Notes under the pieces: generated by a model
Databases searched by the model: none
Seen by the model: only the letters and a program-made list of their open reading frames with translations
Told to the model about the DNA's origin: nothing
In this document: positions 41,053 through 52,760 of the stretch, piece by piece
Numbering within the stretch: the first letter of the stretch is position 1
How the letters are laid out: the number at the start of each line of letters is the position of its first letter
NCBI GenBank assembly: GCA_905250075.1
Contig: CAJNOP010000031.1
Coordinates: 1,147,098-1,211,097, forward strand
Direction of reading: 5' to 3'
Source: Rotaria sp. Silwood1
Taxonomy: Eukaryota; Rotifera; Eurotatoria; Philodinida; Philodinidae
DNA: 64,000 bases
Translations under genes and position numbers: made by a program

Positions 41053-42562
41053 CTAGAAAATAATTCTTTGATCAAAAAAAAAGAATAAAATAAGACGCAT
41101 CCGTGTGCAATTATTTATCAATTATTGTTATAACATAACTGCATACAATCAAATTTAGCCATTACAAACTCTACTTCAATGACAATCATTAGATTAATTT
41201 CATGAGTGCAATTAGTTCGTTTACTATTGTCAAGAATATTATCTTTGTCTTGACTGAACTAAATATCACGGTGAGATAAGTAGAAGATTAGTTTTTGTTC
41301 TTTGGTTAACATACAGAAAGTATTTAACCATAGAAAAGTGAGATGTGAATTTGTGTATTTTCCTTTTCATTGATTACGAATATACTTTTATAGAAAAATT
41401 TACTATGTAATACCAGAGGGCACCAGTATATGGTTTAGATTTATATTTTGTTGCTTTGTTTTAATTTCAATTTAAAAGAAAATTAAATTCGTTTTTAATG
41501 CATCTAGATAATGAANNNNNNNNNNCACTATGTTGAACACTTCTCCTAAAATCGAAGGGTTTGTTTTTGTATCTAATAAGATTACATATATTTGGATCAA
41601 GTTAAAGGCTTCAGTGCAAAACTAACAGATTTAAAATATAGGCTGCTGTTGACGTACCTAGATAGAGATATTTGAATTTTTCTGTATTTATTACAATTCC
41701 GGTATAATAACATCAGAATATGAAAATTATTTACATCCGTTTCATATATTATTAAATGAATATTTCAGCAGTGTATTTCAACAGTCTTTCTGAGATTTAT
41801 CAATTATGTTAGGATGATACTAATTAATTACGATGTCTTCTAAAACATAAGTAGTATCATAATAGAGAAAGATTAGCTTTAATATATCAAAACTCGTAAA
41901 TCATATATATTTATGATTTAGCTTTAACCGAAATCAATGGATTGTACACGATACTTTGTGCTAATTTTGTAATGTGTTTACAATTTATCATTGATGATAC
42001 ATCGTAATGCTATGATTTTGAGCAGACAATATAAGAATAGTGTAACTAATGTCTTCTTGAGATTCATTTTAATCAAACATGTACCACTGGAACAAGCTAA
42101 TTACATGACTTTAGGCTTATCCGTGAATATATTTTTACCATAATACTTCAAAACTATGTCAGACTGGTGACGAAGAGCTTATATTCGAATTTTTGTTTGT
42201 TATGAAGGAAATGAAAGATCAACAAGAATAGAGATCAGCAATGACCATTTGACAAGAAAAGATGTGTAGATTGATATGAAATTGCCGATATTCTTTGGAT
42301 TTAAATCAATGTGTTCTCAGAAATACAACTAGCCTCTAGAGATTTGTAGAAGCATCTGGTAAAAAAAAGGAGTACTGCTGTCGCCGACGAATCTGTTAAA
42401 CGATTAAAAAAACCATGCTCAAAAACTCTTTGATAAATTTAGTAGTTCAGTACTAGACAAAAATCTAAAAACTTCTATTAAAATATTCTAGAAGGCTAAA
42501 GGAATAATTAAAATCGAGTTGTCAGTCTAGTTCTCAAACACAATTCGTTGATATTGTTGTAA
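41053..42562. other. Intergenic, contains an assembly gap
   Basis: Upstream flank of DDX11 and 3' flank of the intermediate filament gene. No coding sequence is recognised. Ten Ns at 41516-41525 mark a scaffold gap of unknown true length, so this spacer may be larger than shown. Confidence 0.6.
41516..41525. other. Assembly gap (10 N)
   Basis: Ten consecutive undetermined bases. Such a fixed short N run is typical of a joined-contig placeholder. Confidence 0.99.
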
Positions 42563-44569
42563 TCAATCATATAATGTTGAATCAGCTTCTGCCGTTTGTA
42601 TGTATGATGCTATTTCTTGGTCATGTGCATCAACCAATAGTGTTTCCATCTTATCACCAATACCTAGATAGCCGTATAAGAAATTAATAAGTAGACTAGC
42701 TTGATACAATTACGTACCCATTGAAATTACACCGTTAAGGACAAGTTTCTGATGTGAAGATGACGCAACAAAACTTTCACTCGATGATATCTGAGCAGCT
42801 GCAGCACCTAGCTTCGAATAGACCTTCAATTGAGTACCTGGGTGAAGTCGGAGTCCACCAGGTAGTGTATACTGGAGTACTACCTTTGAATCAACACGTC
42901 GTGTTAACTTCCATCTCGAAATATCGATAACTTTACTTGTCGAATGGTTTATCAAACAAATGTGTGTGCTATCGAGAGGACACTCTGTTTATCCAAAAAA
43001 AAGAGAAAAAACAATCAATCAGACTCTCTCACTTTTGCTTTTTCAACTCAATGCTTACCGATGTTAATCGATCCTTGATACGTGCTTTCTACAGCAAATG
43101 TTCGTGTTGTTGTAGTTCGAACTAGCGAAGAAGAGTTAATCTCTATCTGTCCAAGTAATTTACTTTCGCCCAATAGATAACGATAAATAATAATTTCAGT
43201 CTCTAAGTCGATTTTTCTAGAAATATTGTGTAAGCAGAAATCGAAATCTATGTTTCAATGTGCAACAAATTTTCTTACCTTTGTTGCATTTCTTCGAGAC
43301 TACTCACCATAGTCATAATGCTTTCCTGTAAATAATGCAGATCCTTTGACTGTGCTTCGAATCGTTCCTCATGTTGAATTTGAATGGCTTGGAATTCGGA
43401 TTCTAATTTAGCTATAACAAATCAAAAAGAAACGTTTTTTTTTAAAAGAAGAACTAATAGAAAACGACATGTCACATTCCACTCACAATAAGTTGCTTCG
43501 GTTTTCAGTAGAATTTCTTTTTCATAGGAATGTTCCCTTTGTACTTTTTCATATTCGCTCTGAAGTCTCTGTTGAATCCTTAAAATTTCTTCCATTTCAA
43601 CTTGTTGATAGCGCACGACTTGTTCTGCTTCGATCTGTAGTTCCTTGTTTTTCTTTTCATAATAACAACTTACTTCACGATGAATTGTTGCATATATTTG
43701 TTCGAAATCATGGCGTATTTTCTTGATAATGTCTTCCCATTCATGTGTCCAAAATTCAGCGAAATCGGACATTTCCATTGAAAATACATCGAATTTGCTA
43801 GAAGCAAAAAGAAAAATTCTTCTATGAATAGAAGAAAACGAGCAATCATTACTCAAAATAGTACATACGAATATAAAGTCTTGCGAAATTCAGCTTGACT
43901 CTTGACCATTTGTACAGTGATCTTCGATTCATTTGTTTTTACCTTGGAAAAAGACCAATCATTGGTCACTCTTATATACTGTTGAAATGTATCTTCACAC
44001 GCTGCACGAGAAGTTCCAAGTTTCTTTGACACTTCTGCATACGATGTACATAATTTAGCTAGAGTAGATGCAGATTCAATCAATTCTTGTTCTAATTTCA
44101 ATCGTTTTTCATCAATCCATTGCTTTTCTGCTAGGATCGATTGCTCATACATTCCAAGTTGTAGTTGACAACGTTCGATATTCGACTCGTAGCAAACTTT
44201 CTCGTAATTAACTGTCATAAGATCAGCCTGTATACGATTACGTTCATCATTTTGTGTACCAGTTGTACTAATAATGAACGATTTTCGTCGCAATTTAGCC
44301 AGTTCTGCAGTATATTTTTCGTTTTGTAATTCCAATTGTTGAGCACGACCAACAAGAAGACGCAACTGTTCATTCAATTCAGTTAGTGCATGTTTTTTGT
44401 GCTTATGCTCTTCATTGAAATTATTTTTCATCTCTTGAATGTTGACGAACATTGTAGAAAGATGATAAACATCGTGGCTAGAGAGATCTCGAAGAGATCG
44501 ACATTTGCTAATGGAATTAGCACATTTTGTTTTATTTTCTTTACTAATGGCCAGTGATTCCAAGGACAT
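42563..44569 (-). CDS. Intermediate filament protein with lamin-tail domain, lacking CaaX
   Basis: Six exons (44569-43869, 43797-43487, 43411-43279, 43216-43059, 42966-42718, 42663-42563) join in phase to 550 aa. A short head is followed by the helix-initiation motif of the rod (LTELNEQLRLLVGRAQQLELQNEKY, matching the LNDRLAxYIDxVRxLE motif), about 300 residues of heptad-rich coiled coil, and the helix-termination motif (KIDLETEIIIYRYLLGESKLL, matching TEIAAYRxLLEGEE). The tail is an Ig-like lamin-tail domain (ICLINHSTSKVIDISRWKLTRR, then LPGGLRLHPGTQLKVYS and LLVDAHDQEIASYIQ). It has no CaaX box (it ends DSTLYD) and no basic nuclear localisation signal between rod and tail. It therefore looks like a protostome cytoplasmic intermediate filament rather than a nuclear lamin. 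Correct phase at exon 5 requires the ATAG acceptor at 42967-42970; an upstream CAG acceptor would break the frame. Confidence 0.9.
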
Positions 44570-46305
44570 TTTTGTTCTAAAAGTGTATTAATAAAAGAAA
44601 ACGTTTAAAAAATGTCAACTGTTCGTCATAACAATGCAATTCAGACAGACAGAGAAAAACTGAAACGTAGGATTATTATAACTCGCTGTCACTATCTCTA
44701 CTATATGCCATCTGTTTCGTTCTCTTCAAGGTGATCCTACTAGAGGGTTGAGAACAACGACCAAGATAAAACTAACAAAAAACCAGAGAAAACGTTAAAA
44801 CGAAATTTGTGTCAACATGTTCTCATAGAAGTATATTAACGAAAAGAAACGACATTTCAAACCGATAGCTGCTGTCTCTCATTGTCACTATCGATGTATG
44901 ATATCTGTCTTCTTTAATGAAAATCTATACAAGATGAAAGAGAAAATGGTTAGGTATCAATCAACGCTGAGAAGTTTCTCTGACATATATTATCTTTTTT
45001 CAGTATGTTATTGTGAATTAGAAAACGAATGCTTTTAATTAGTATTTGACCATTCGTATACGCAGGATTGTTTCCATATTTGGCAGAATTGACGCAGAGC
45101 TCTATGAAAGACTCGACAACAGCTGATGATGCAAGGTCTAACTGTGTCATTAGTGCTTTCCTCTGTTTTACCTTATTGATCCTTTCAGCTATTTCATCAT
45201 CGTGACGCTTTACTTGACCTCATACTAAAAATGACGATACAGCGACAATTTGTACGCCATCTATGAGCAATATCTGTCAAAGCAGACTTTTCAGCTGGAA
45301 TTTCAAAAATAAACTGATGATGAGACAGAACTATTTGTAAGCTTTTTATTATAGCTAGATCTGAGAAAAGCCTTCACATTTGTCTCAGATACTAAAAGAT
45401 CATCAGCCCTACCTATTTTCTGAGGTTTTCTGCCGGAAACCATCCGTATTTTTTGACCAGGGTCATTATCAAGATACCTTCAGAATGCTAACCAAAAAAA
45501 GATATCATGCTTCCGCAACTAATAATACTCATAGATTGCGAATAAATTAGCATGATATTGACGTTTTGGAGTGAAAATCAGGATGACGTTCGACAAAACC
45601 AAAGCTCATTGATTGTAAAGCTATATCTAGTGAGAACTGAAGACAAATAGGTATTGACATTTGAAGCATTAACAGAGCTCTGGGTAACAGGCATGTATCA
45701 TCAGATAGCCAAAAAGTGTTGAAGGAAGTAGATGTGATACATATACAACGTAAGGCCATAAAAAAGCCACTGTAATTTCTACTGAATTCAGATGTCTAAC
45801 ATGACTTGAACACTACGAACATAATCGAAAAGCGTTAATTCTTTTATCACTGTTTTTGAAAGGAGCAAAGAGCTCATTTTGTAGCTATAAACTTCAAAGC
45901 TCATTACAAAAAGCTGGTCTAAGAAAGTTTTAACTCGAAAATGATTGACATATTTATTTCTAAAGTTAAATACAAAGTCATTTAGATCTAACGTAAGATG
46001 CAACTTACTGAAAGATATTTCAGTCCGATTCAAGCTACAATAACCTCACTGACAATTGAGACAGATGGCGACGAACAATCCGTTTTCTGGAGTGAATAGA
46101 CGATCAAGACACTATATCATAGATATGCGCTTATATACGAATATTTTTTTCTCTTATCTCAAATATGAAGAGACTAGGCTTAAGAAAACACATTGATCTT
46201 TATCAATGTCAATAACAGTTGAAGTATGTGGGATTGACATTATCGTAATTATGTTTGTCAATAGTGAGATAGATGCAATAAAAAGACAGAATATACCCAG
46301 ATCGA
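44570..46305. other. Unrecognised region with broken minus-strand frames
   Basis: Several minus-strand open stretches (44950-45150, 45547-45759, 45788-46033) have somewhat higher GC and protein-like composition than the deep intergenic DNA, but they are interrupted by stops and share no identifiable motif. They may be remains of a gene or retroelement. No function is proposed. Confidence 0.4.
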
Positions 46306-46309
46306 ATTT

Positions 46310-46920
46310 TATAACAGCCGTTGACGAACGTATACAAATCTCGATAAAGTCCTTGACGATCGTAAGCGGCTAAAGTGCGGTTGATTACCGTCGTATCTTT
46401 GCCGGATGGTTTGTAGGCGCGTTTTGTCGCGAAGGTACTGAAGAAATGAGTGTGTGGTATGAATATGGTACTGAGGGTGAGTGTACATGTGGGTGTGAGT
46501 GTTGATTCGCATATGGATATGGCTCATGGATATGGATATGCCTGTGGTTTTGCTTTTGGTGTCGATATGGTTGTAGATGCGAGCGTCGAGTGAATGCGCA
46601 TGTGTGTATTTGTACAGCTGTAGGCTGTTTGGTTGTGGTATGAGTGTCAAATTGGTAGAGTGTGTGAATGTTAGTGTGGGTATTGATGGATCTCGATATA
46701 CACGCGGGTGCGGGGTATGGTTGTATCTGTGACTACCTGTCCGCATCTGCAATGGGTATGTATATGCTTGCAAATGCAGCTGTAGGTTCTTTGGTGCCGG
46801 TGCAGATGTGGGTCTGAGTGTGCGTGTCGATCTGGATGGGTGTGGGTGTTCGTGCGGATAATGCTGTGAATATGAGTGTGTGTTGTTTTGTCTGCTAACG
46901 TAGTTCCTAGTAGGTTGTCG
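46310..46920. repeat. Degenerate GT-rich tract with TGTGGG-like units
   Basis: On the plus strand this 0.6-kb block is made of irregular G/T-rich words such as GTGTGGGTGTGAGTGT, TGGGTGTGGGTGTTCG, GATATGGATATGG and GTGTGCGTGT, with few long A/T runs. It is far richer in G than its surroundings and strand-asymmetric (G and T on plus). The long minus-strand open frame here (46309-46773) is a by-product of the repeat (His/Thr/Tyr-rich) and not a gene. The repeated word TGTGGG equals the telomeric hexamer that I recall being reported for bdelloid rotifers. An ordinary minisatellite is the alternative. Confidence 0.7.
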
Positions 46921-47605
46921 GTGTGAATGTTGGCGGCTAAGTACTTGTATGAGTTTCAGTTGGTGGATGAATTTCTGTTGACGTCTTTTGATGAGTTACA
47001 ATAGAGATAGATTCGTCTGGATATTTCAGAACTGATATCGGCATTTGTCTTTATATGCCAGACCGGTCAATGGGAAACCCGTATTGCGATCACACTGAAC
47101 TGATTCGTAAGCAATAACGGATTCATCTCTGAACAATACCTATATCCTGATTCTCTCCTTCTCCTACCAACAGCAGACCACTATTCACCAATACACCAAT
47201 CGGCCTAGCCACTTCCTACCACCGTCCATTGCTACCCAAAATGGGAAATGACAGATGCCGAGACTCTAGTTTTCTTTGAAGTCCTGGAGTCCCTGCTAGT
47301 ATAAAAATATACGACTGTCCACAGTTTCTTATTGAGAACAAGGAATGACCACAAAATCAATGATAAATTATGTGGACATTCACACAAAAACTATGCAGAG
47401 ATTACTTAACAAGCTTGTATTCAAAGAAACAAAGTGCTGCTTTATTCCTATCAACCACTTACATATTTGACAAATAATCAATGACATAATATAAAAAAAA
47501 TAAAAGTTAAAGAAAAAATAAATATATAAACAATCACTCAACGGTTCAAGCATTTAAGAAAATAATCAGTAGACTAGTTTCTTAGAACATAACAACTCAA
47601 TTAAA
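46921..47605. other. GC-richer unassigned segment
   Basis: Continues the compositional anomaly of the preceding tract to about 47300 and then returns to AT-rich DNA. No coding sequence or repeat unit could be identified. Confidence 0.4.
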
Positions 47606-48095
47606 AAAATGTTTCGGCAAGATGTCGAAATGTCGAAAAAAAAATGTCGACAGGCAAAACGTCGACAAGAACAAATGTCGACAATGAAAACATAGACCGT
47701 GAAAATGTTGATAGAAAAATGTCGATAGAAGAATGTGGGGAATGAAAACGTCGACAGAAATATGTTGAATGCGACGTGTCAATGCAAAGATTGTCGATAT
47801 GCAAAATATCGACAAAAATGGTCGAAATATCTATCACAATAAAATAGTGATATAGCATACCATCGTGTATTTTCTTTTCTTTTTATGCTTTCTTTCTACA
47901 AACGGCCTGGGTATCGAATTTAATGCGTCTTGTTTCTTTCTCTCTCGACTGACGAAATTCTCTCTTTTCTCTAATAACCGTCATTTGTGTGCACATCATC
48001 ATACTAGTACAATCGACATATCATTTCACTTCATTCGTCTAACGTGATTAGCGTCTCGTATTTTTTTTCATGTCGAACACTCCTATTCTTAACTT

Positions 48096-49805
48096 TTGAC
48101 CAGCAACAAACACAAGCCGATCTTGATCTGTGATGGATTCATAAATCAACTAAACAAAACTCGACCAAAGATCAAGTATTGGCGTTGTAAGGATCGAATG
48201 TACTCGGCTTATATCCATACCAATAACAATGATCAGTACATAGGGAAGTCAGGCGATCACGACTCTCACTTGTCCATACCTGAAAATATCGAAGTGACTG
48301 TGTTTAAAGAGAAATTAAAAGAAAGGATCTTAAAAGAAACGACTGCAATCGGAAGAATCTACGATAATGAATTGGCTTCGGCTAATATTAGTGAAGCTAC
48401 TCTCGCTCTGGTTCCTTCGGGAGGCAAAGCAAGGGAGTGTTCCTATTTGTTTATTTCTCCTATGTTGCTTTTATTCATACTTTAGAATCATCCCTCAATC
48501 GTCGACGGCGACAAACAATACCATCATTACCAAGATCATCAAGCTTTGATGTGCCCGATAACTATTCAATTACAATTGATGATACTCCATTTCTTTTTAA
48601 TGATTCACTTGTTCGTCAAAAGAGTGTTATTCTGTTCTCAACTCTCGGCAACTACGTATGCTTTTTACAGCTACACATATTATGATCGACGGAATATTTT
48701 CTGCCTGCGTACCTCACTTTGATCAAGTGTCCTCTTTACACTGGATCAAATATGGCTACAGTAAGACATTTCTATAGTTTTTCGAAAAGTTATTTAATCG
48801 TTCATTGTTTGTTTAAAGATTTTCCGTGTGTCATCGGTTTATTGTCATGTCGAAGTGTTCCAATATACAAACACATCTTCAATCTATTAGACATCGTTGC
48901 TCAACGTCTCAATCTCAAATCTCAACCAACACACATTATGTCTGATTATGAAAAAGCTCTGATCAAAACAGTCGCTTCACATGTAAATGACACGTTTTAT
49001 ATCGGTTCGATCTTACTATATCTTTATTTCTTTTAGTTTCCGACTGCGCAACATTCAGGCTGCTATTTCATTATACTCATTGTCTGTATCGTCAAATTCA
49101 GACATTGGGACTGAGCACATTATATAAAAATGCAGGGGCGTACCGAGGAACCTAGACCGGGGGGGGGGGGGGGGGGGGGGCGCAAACCAGAAAATCAATG
49201 CTAATTTCCAAAAGCAGGGGGACGTTACGCCCCACGCCCTTCCCCCTCCGGTCGGTACGCCCCTGTAAAAATGATAAAGAAATACGACCTTTGTGCAGAC
49301 AGCTAATGGCATTACCATTATTACATGTACAAGACATTGAACAAACTCATGAAGAGCTAAATGAACAAATTCTGGTAGAATTAGAACCGCTCTTCGAATA
49401 TTTTGAGAAGTGGTGGGTGAAACAAGTACCTCTTTGTCTTGGGAATGTTTCTAATCTCAAGTCAAGAACAAATAATAATGTTGAATGTAGAGCTTATATT
49501 AGCCTTTCTTATTTCATAACTTTATTTGTTTTATTGCAGCTTGGCATTGTCGATTCAACAAGAGAATCAAACAAAAAAAACATCCATATATTGGAGCCTT
49601 CATCAACACAGTGAAGAGTGAAGAACTTCATTTTAAACAACAACTTATCCATGCCAATTCGGGCAAATAAAAGAAAAATTCACAGAAAACATGTTTGATG
49701 CAAGATAAACTCTATCAACTGTGCAACCACTACGATGAAGGAGTACTGCAACTGCCTGAATATCATTATCAATTGTCCTTACTAGTTGGTACGAAATCGA
49801 AATAA
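48096..49805 (+). pseudogene. FLYWCH zinc-finger MULE transposase, broken
   Basis: The N-terminal FLYWCH-like zinc-binding domain is visible (KHKPILICDGF, YWRCKDRMYSAYI, GDHDSHL: a Cys..Cys..His-x-His pattern with the WRC signature). Downstream pieces follow the order of FLYWCH-MULE transposases: RRRRQTIPSLP, FLFNDSLVRQKSVILFST, LIKCPLYTG, MSDYEKALIKTV, then a frameshift in FPTAQHSGCYF/FHYTHCLYRQIQTLGL at about 49061 (one T lost), LCRQLMALPLLHVQDI, EYFEKWWVKQ, and a C-terminal block KEELHFKQQL-like, SLLVGTKSK. The DDE-type catalytic residues sit in the middle part (the D of MSDYEKA and the H-rich GCYFH region are recognisable). Several intron or frame changes, a frameshift, stops and the nested MITE make it inactive. 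No reliable start Met is visible. Confidence 0.85.
49133..49265. mobile_element. hAT-type MITE with 8-bp target site duplication
   Basis: A 133-bp insertion with perfect 14-bp terminal inverted repeats CAGGGGCGTACCGA, flanked on both sides by TAAAAATG (49125-49132 and 49266-49273). An 8-bp duplication and CAGGGGCG-like ends are characteristic of hAT elements. The interior is GC-rich and non-coding, with a 22-base G run (49159-49180). It is inserted in the MULE transposase frame; omitting the element and one duplication makes the conserved frame continue across the site, so it is younger than the MULE. Confidence 0.93.
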
Positions 49806-51917
49806 TTTAATACATATGCGCTGGTGCATACAATAAATATATGACTTTTATTAATAATTTTCCGCATTCATGTATGTTCTTCTTCTATTATTGTGTATTA
49901 TTAAATTGAACTTAGTCAATCATAAATATAATTTGGTCACAGTTCAGTTTTGTTTTTCTTTTTAATCGTTGACATTTTTTTTCCATCGACATTTTGCTCC
50001 TTCGACATTTTTTTTGGTCGACACTTTCCTTTTCGACATTTGTCTGTCGACATATTTTTGTCGACAATGTGCTACTTTTCCAATGTTTCCGGATGATATT
50101 AGTACCAAAGAAACAACAAAAAGAGCACGAAACCCGACAATGTTCCTTATGTAAATCGTATTTTCTTCTTGGCTTTATTGTTGCTTTTTCTGAATCAAGT
50201 GAAGAATATATTACATAAATATATACACCACTTGATCGTGGAATGCTGATTCGAGAATATTATCAAACTAACTCATTTTACACTTTAAAACTATGGTTTA
50301 CTTCAATTGATAGATCTTTATCGTAAAATATATGTATGTTCAATCGTTGCAGTCCATCAACTGAAACATCATTCCAAGTCCTATTTTATTGTCAGTATAG
50401 GTATTGATAGTACAGACACAGCGAATAATATATTACGAAGATGATATTATATATTCAATCAATGTTTGCAAGGTAATACATGGATAATTAATATTTCTAC
50501 TAGTGAGACAATAGTTAAATATTATTAATTCAGATATTATTGAAGAGAAACTTTTTTTTTATAGATTCTGATCTAAAGCATCTATATGCCATGCATCTGA
50601 TGAGTGTTTCTTTCGGATCTATTCCTAATTTTCAAGTCCATTAGCATTCACAAGCTTTTCGTATATAAATAACATCATGTTGACCTCGGGTTGATCTACG
50701 TCAACAACAATTATTATTATTTTTTCCAGATGTAATATAATTGACTACTAAATGGCGTAATCGTTTATTATCGTTGGTAGCTAAACTACGTCTTGATATA
50801 CAATTTATATTGATCACTCATTTACATGATATTGACGCATATACCAACTTTGATCATGGTTTAATACGAGTCAACATTAACTCTAAAGATCATCAAAATT
50901 TAAGCTCCTGCTTGAAATTAACATATAATGAGCCATTTCAAATTTCGAATGATAGTGTTTAATCTCCAAGAACCGTGATCTATCTTCAGATGTTAAAAAT
51001 GATGATAATGCTGTATGTTAAAACAAAACAATTGCTACTGAGCCTAAGTAGGTATATCAATCATATTTATACATTGAGAACGGAAACATCTTCATTCAAG
51101 AAATGTTACATTTAATAAAATTCAATTTTTGGACTATGGCCTGCTTGATGTGTGATTTTTCTATGTCGATTATGGTTCACGTGAGTCAAATTCAAAACAG
51201 TGAATGCGACGCAAACAACACAAAACAATAAAAGCAGAAATACTATTATGAAACCAGCATGTATGTGGATCGAAATGAAAACACATCATTTATTTTATTT
51301 TATTTTACTTGTCAAACCAAAAAATTTACCACCACATGTATTGACTATTCATATTTTCAAGTCGCAACCTTAAGAATCAACTTTTAGAAACGTGCGAACA
51401 TTAAGTGCAGGTTATTCAACTATTACCAATGTCTAAAATTTTTGATTGCTGAATGATATTAAATGGAAATAATCACATAATGAATCAGTTCACAATTTGA
51501 TCTTTTCGGTTCATTACAAACATCGAAATGATTGTCAATCATCATCTTCGTCAACACAAAATGAGACTGATCAAATACATATTGAATAAGTTATTGTCAA
51601 TGAATATGATAAAGCTACAGATATCTTTGATGACTGAGAAATATTGAATTTATCATAAAAACAATGTGTTCTTGGTTTAAACTCAATAAGTAAATATCTG
51701 TTTGGACAATTAAATACAAATTCAAAGATGTACAACTACTCCTCTGAAGTAGCTTCCATGGACGATGAAGACTAAAAATCCTGCGAATAATGATGATGAA
51801 GTAATGAGTAATTTCAACAATGATGTTGACAATAATGATAGATTTCCTTCGAACAATAATCACATCAATGAAGACGAGCAAGATGCGCCATGTGTCAAAA
51901 GCCGGTGTTTTACTGAT

Positions 51918-52180
51918 CTGGTTACCAGCTCCCATCATTGCAATTAACCGTAGTAAATCACTACTTTTACCCCGTCTACCGCCATTAATCATCAATCTTA
52001 CCGGTTAACCGATGACTTTTGTCGGTGAACTGCGGCAAACCGTCGACTTTAACAATTTTAAATGTCGTTGCTGTGCAGTCTCCTATGTGATAAAAACCAG
52101 CAAAAAATAGCGGGTCACCAGTTCTCATTGCTGCATTTAACCGTGATATACCACCAGTTTTGAGGAATACCGCAGTTTGC
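51918..52180. repeat. Diverged duplicated segment, ACCG/CGGT-rich
   Basis: The segment around 51918-51968 recurs at about 52108-52158 in direct orientation with roughly 70% identity by eye. Between and after them, short inverted words (TGCGGCAAACCG versus its reverse near 52170-52185) occur. CG dinucleotides are unusually frequent compared with the AT-rich flanks. It could be the remains of a MITE or of a tandem repeat with ~190-bp spacing. Confidence 0.5.
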
Positions 52181-52664
52181 CGCTAAAAATGATCCTGTTT
52201 TTGCGACATGAGACTACTCCAAAGCTCATCAGGACTGCAAAAAAAAGGACTTTTATAGAGTAAAAGTATTCAATAAATTAAAACATCCCATGCAACATTC
52301 TTATTATTAGTGTCAATTAATCATGATACAAAGTATGTACGAAAACAATCTGCTTGTTAGTTATCAACAGGCGAAAAAAGTAAACTTTTACATGACAGAT
52401 TACCGTGTGTAATACAGACTTATAAAAAGAAATGTATTTTTCTTTATATAATAGTTATTTGCTTTTCTTTTTCAATAAGCAGCAGTTTGTTTAATTTAAA
52501 GTTGTAAAATTAGTGAGTATATCTCACGGAGATAATAGAAAATAGTGTGCGCTCACCTAAAAACCAAAGTTAATAGTTATAATACTTGTTGTCATTATTG
52601 ATAGAAAAAAAATCATGGCGCAGTAATTTTTGATTTTTATGGTGAACTTTAGCAGAGCTATGGA

Positions 52665-52760
52665 GGACTTCATGAAACTTTAAAGGACTACAAAGGAGTT
52701 CGAGTGGTTCCAATGGATTCAGAAAGACTCCAGTGGATTCTGAGGGATTCCCAAGGGTTG
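52665..52760. repeat. Degenerate short tandem repeat (GGATTC/GGACTNC words)
   Basis: About six variants of a GGATTC/GGACTTC word (GGACTTC, GGACTAC, GGTTCC, GGATTC, GGATTC, GGATTCC) occur at irregular 12-20-bp spacing, suggesting an eroded minisatellite. Confidence 0.5.

Larger units (their letters stand above)
47610..50080 (+). mobile_element. FLYWCH-type Mutator-like (MULE) DNA transposon, decayed
   Basis: About 2.5 kb. The left end (47610-47830) carries a dozen irregularly spaced copies of ATGTCGA(C)A, and the right end (49970-50075) carries about seven copies of the inverse TCGACATTT, so the two ends form inverted arrays built on the GTCGAC palindrome. Between them is a plus-strand FLYWCH/MULE transposase gene (48096-49805, see separate entry). 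A 133-bp hAT-type MITE is nested at 49133-49265. No target duplication of the MULE could be fixed because the outer ends are degenerate. Confidence 0.85.

Noticed and set aside
45420-45540. Minus-strand words resembling a BTB-Kelch BACK segment
   Set aside because: Resemblance is limited to a few residues and is broken by stops; not enough to call a domain.
46309-46773. 154-codon minus-strand open frame rich in His, Thr and Tyr
   Set aside because: It is generated by the GT-rich repeat read on the opposite strand; no domain, no splice partners, and its composition follows the repeat.
47597-47858. Two minus-strand frames with repeated ...STF/HFF... words
   Set aside because: They are translations of the GTCGAC motif array at the MULE end.
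49055-49337. Overlapping minus-strand frames with a Pro run
   Set aside because: The Pro run is the translation of the 22-G tract of the hAT-type MITE; both frames cross the nested insertion.
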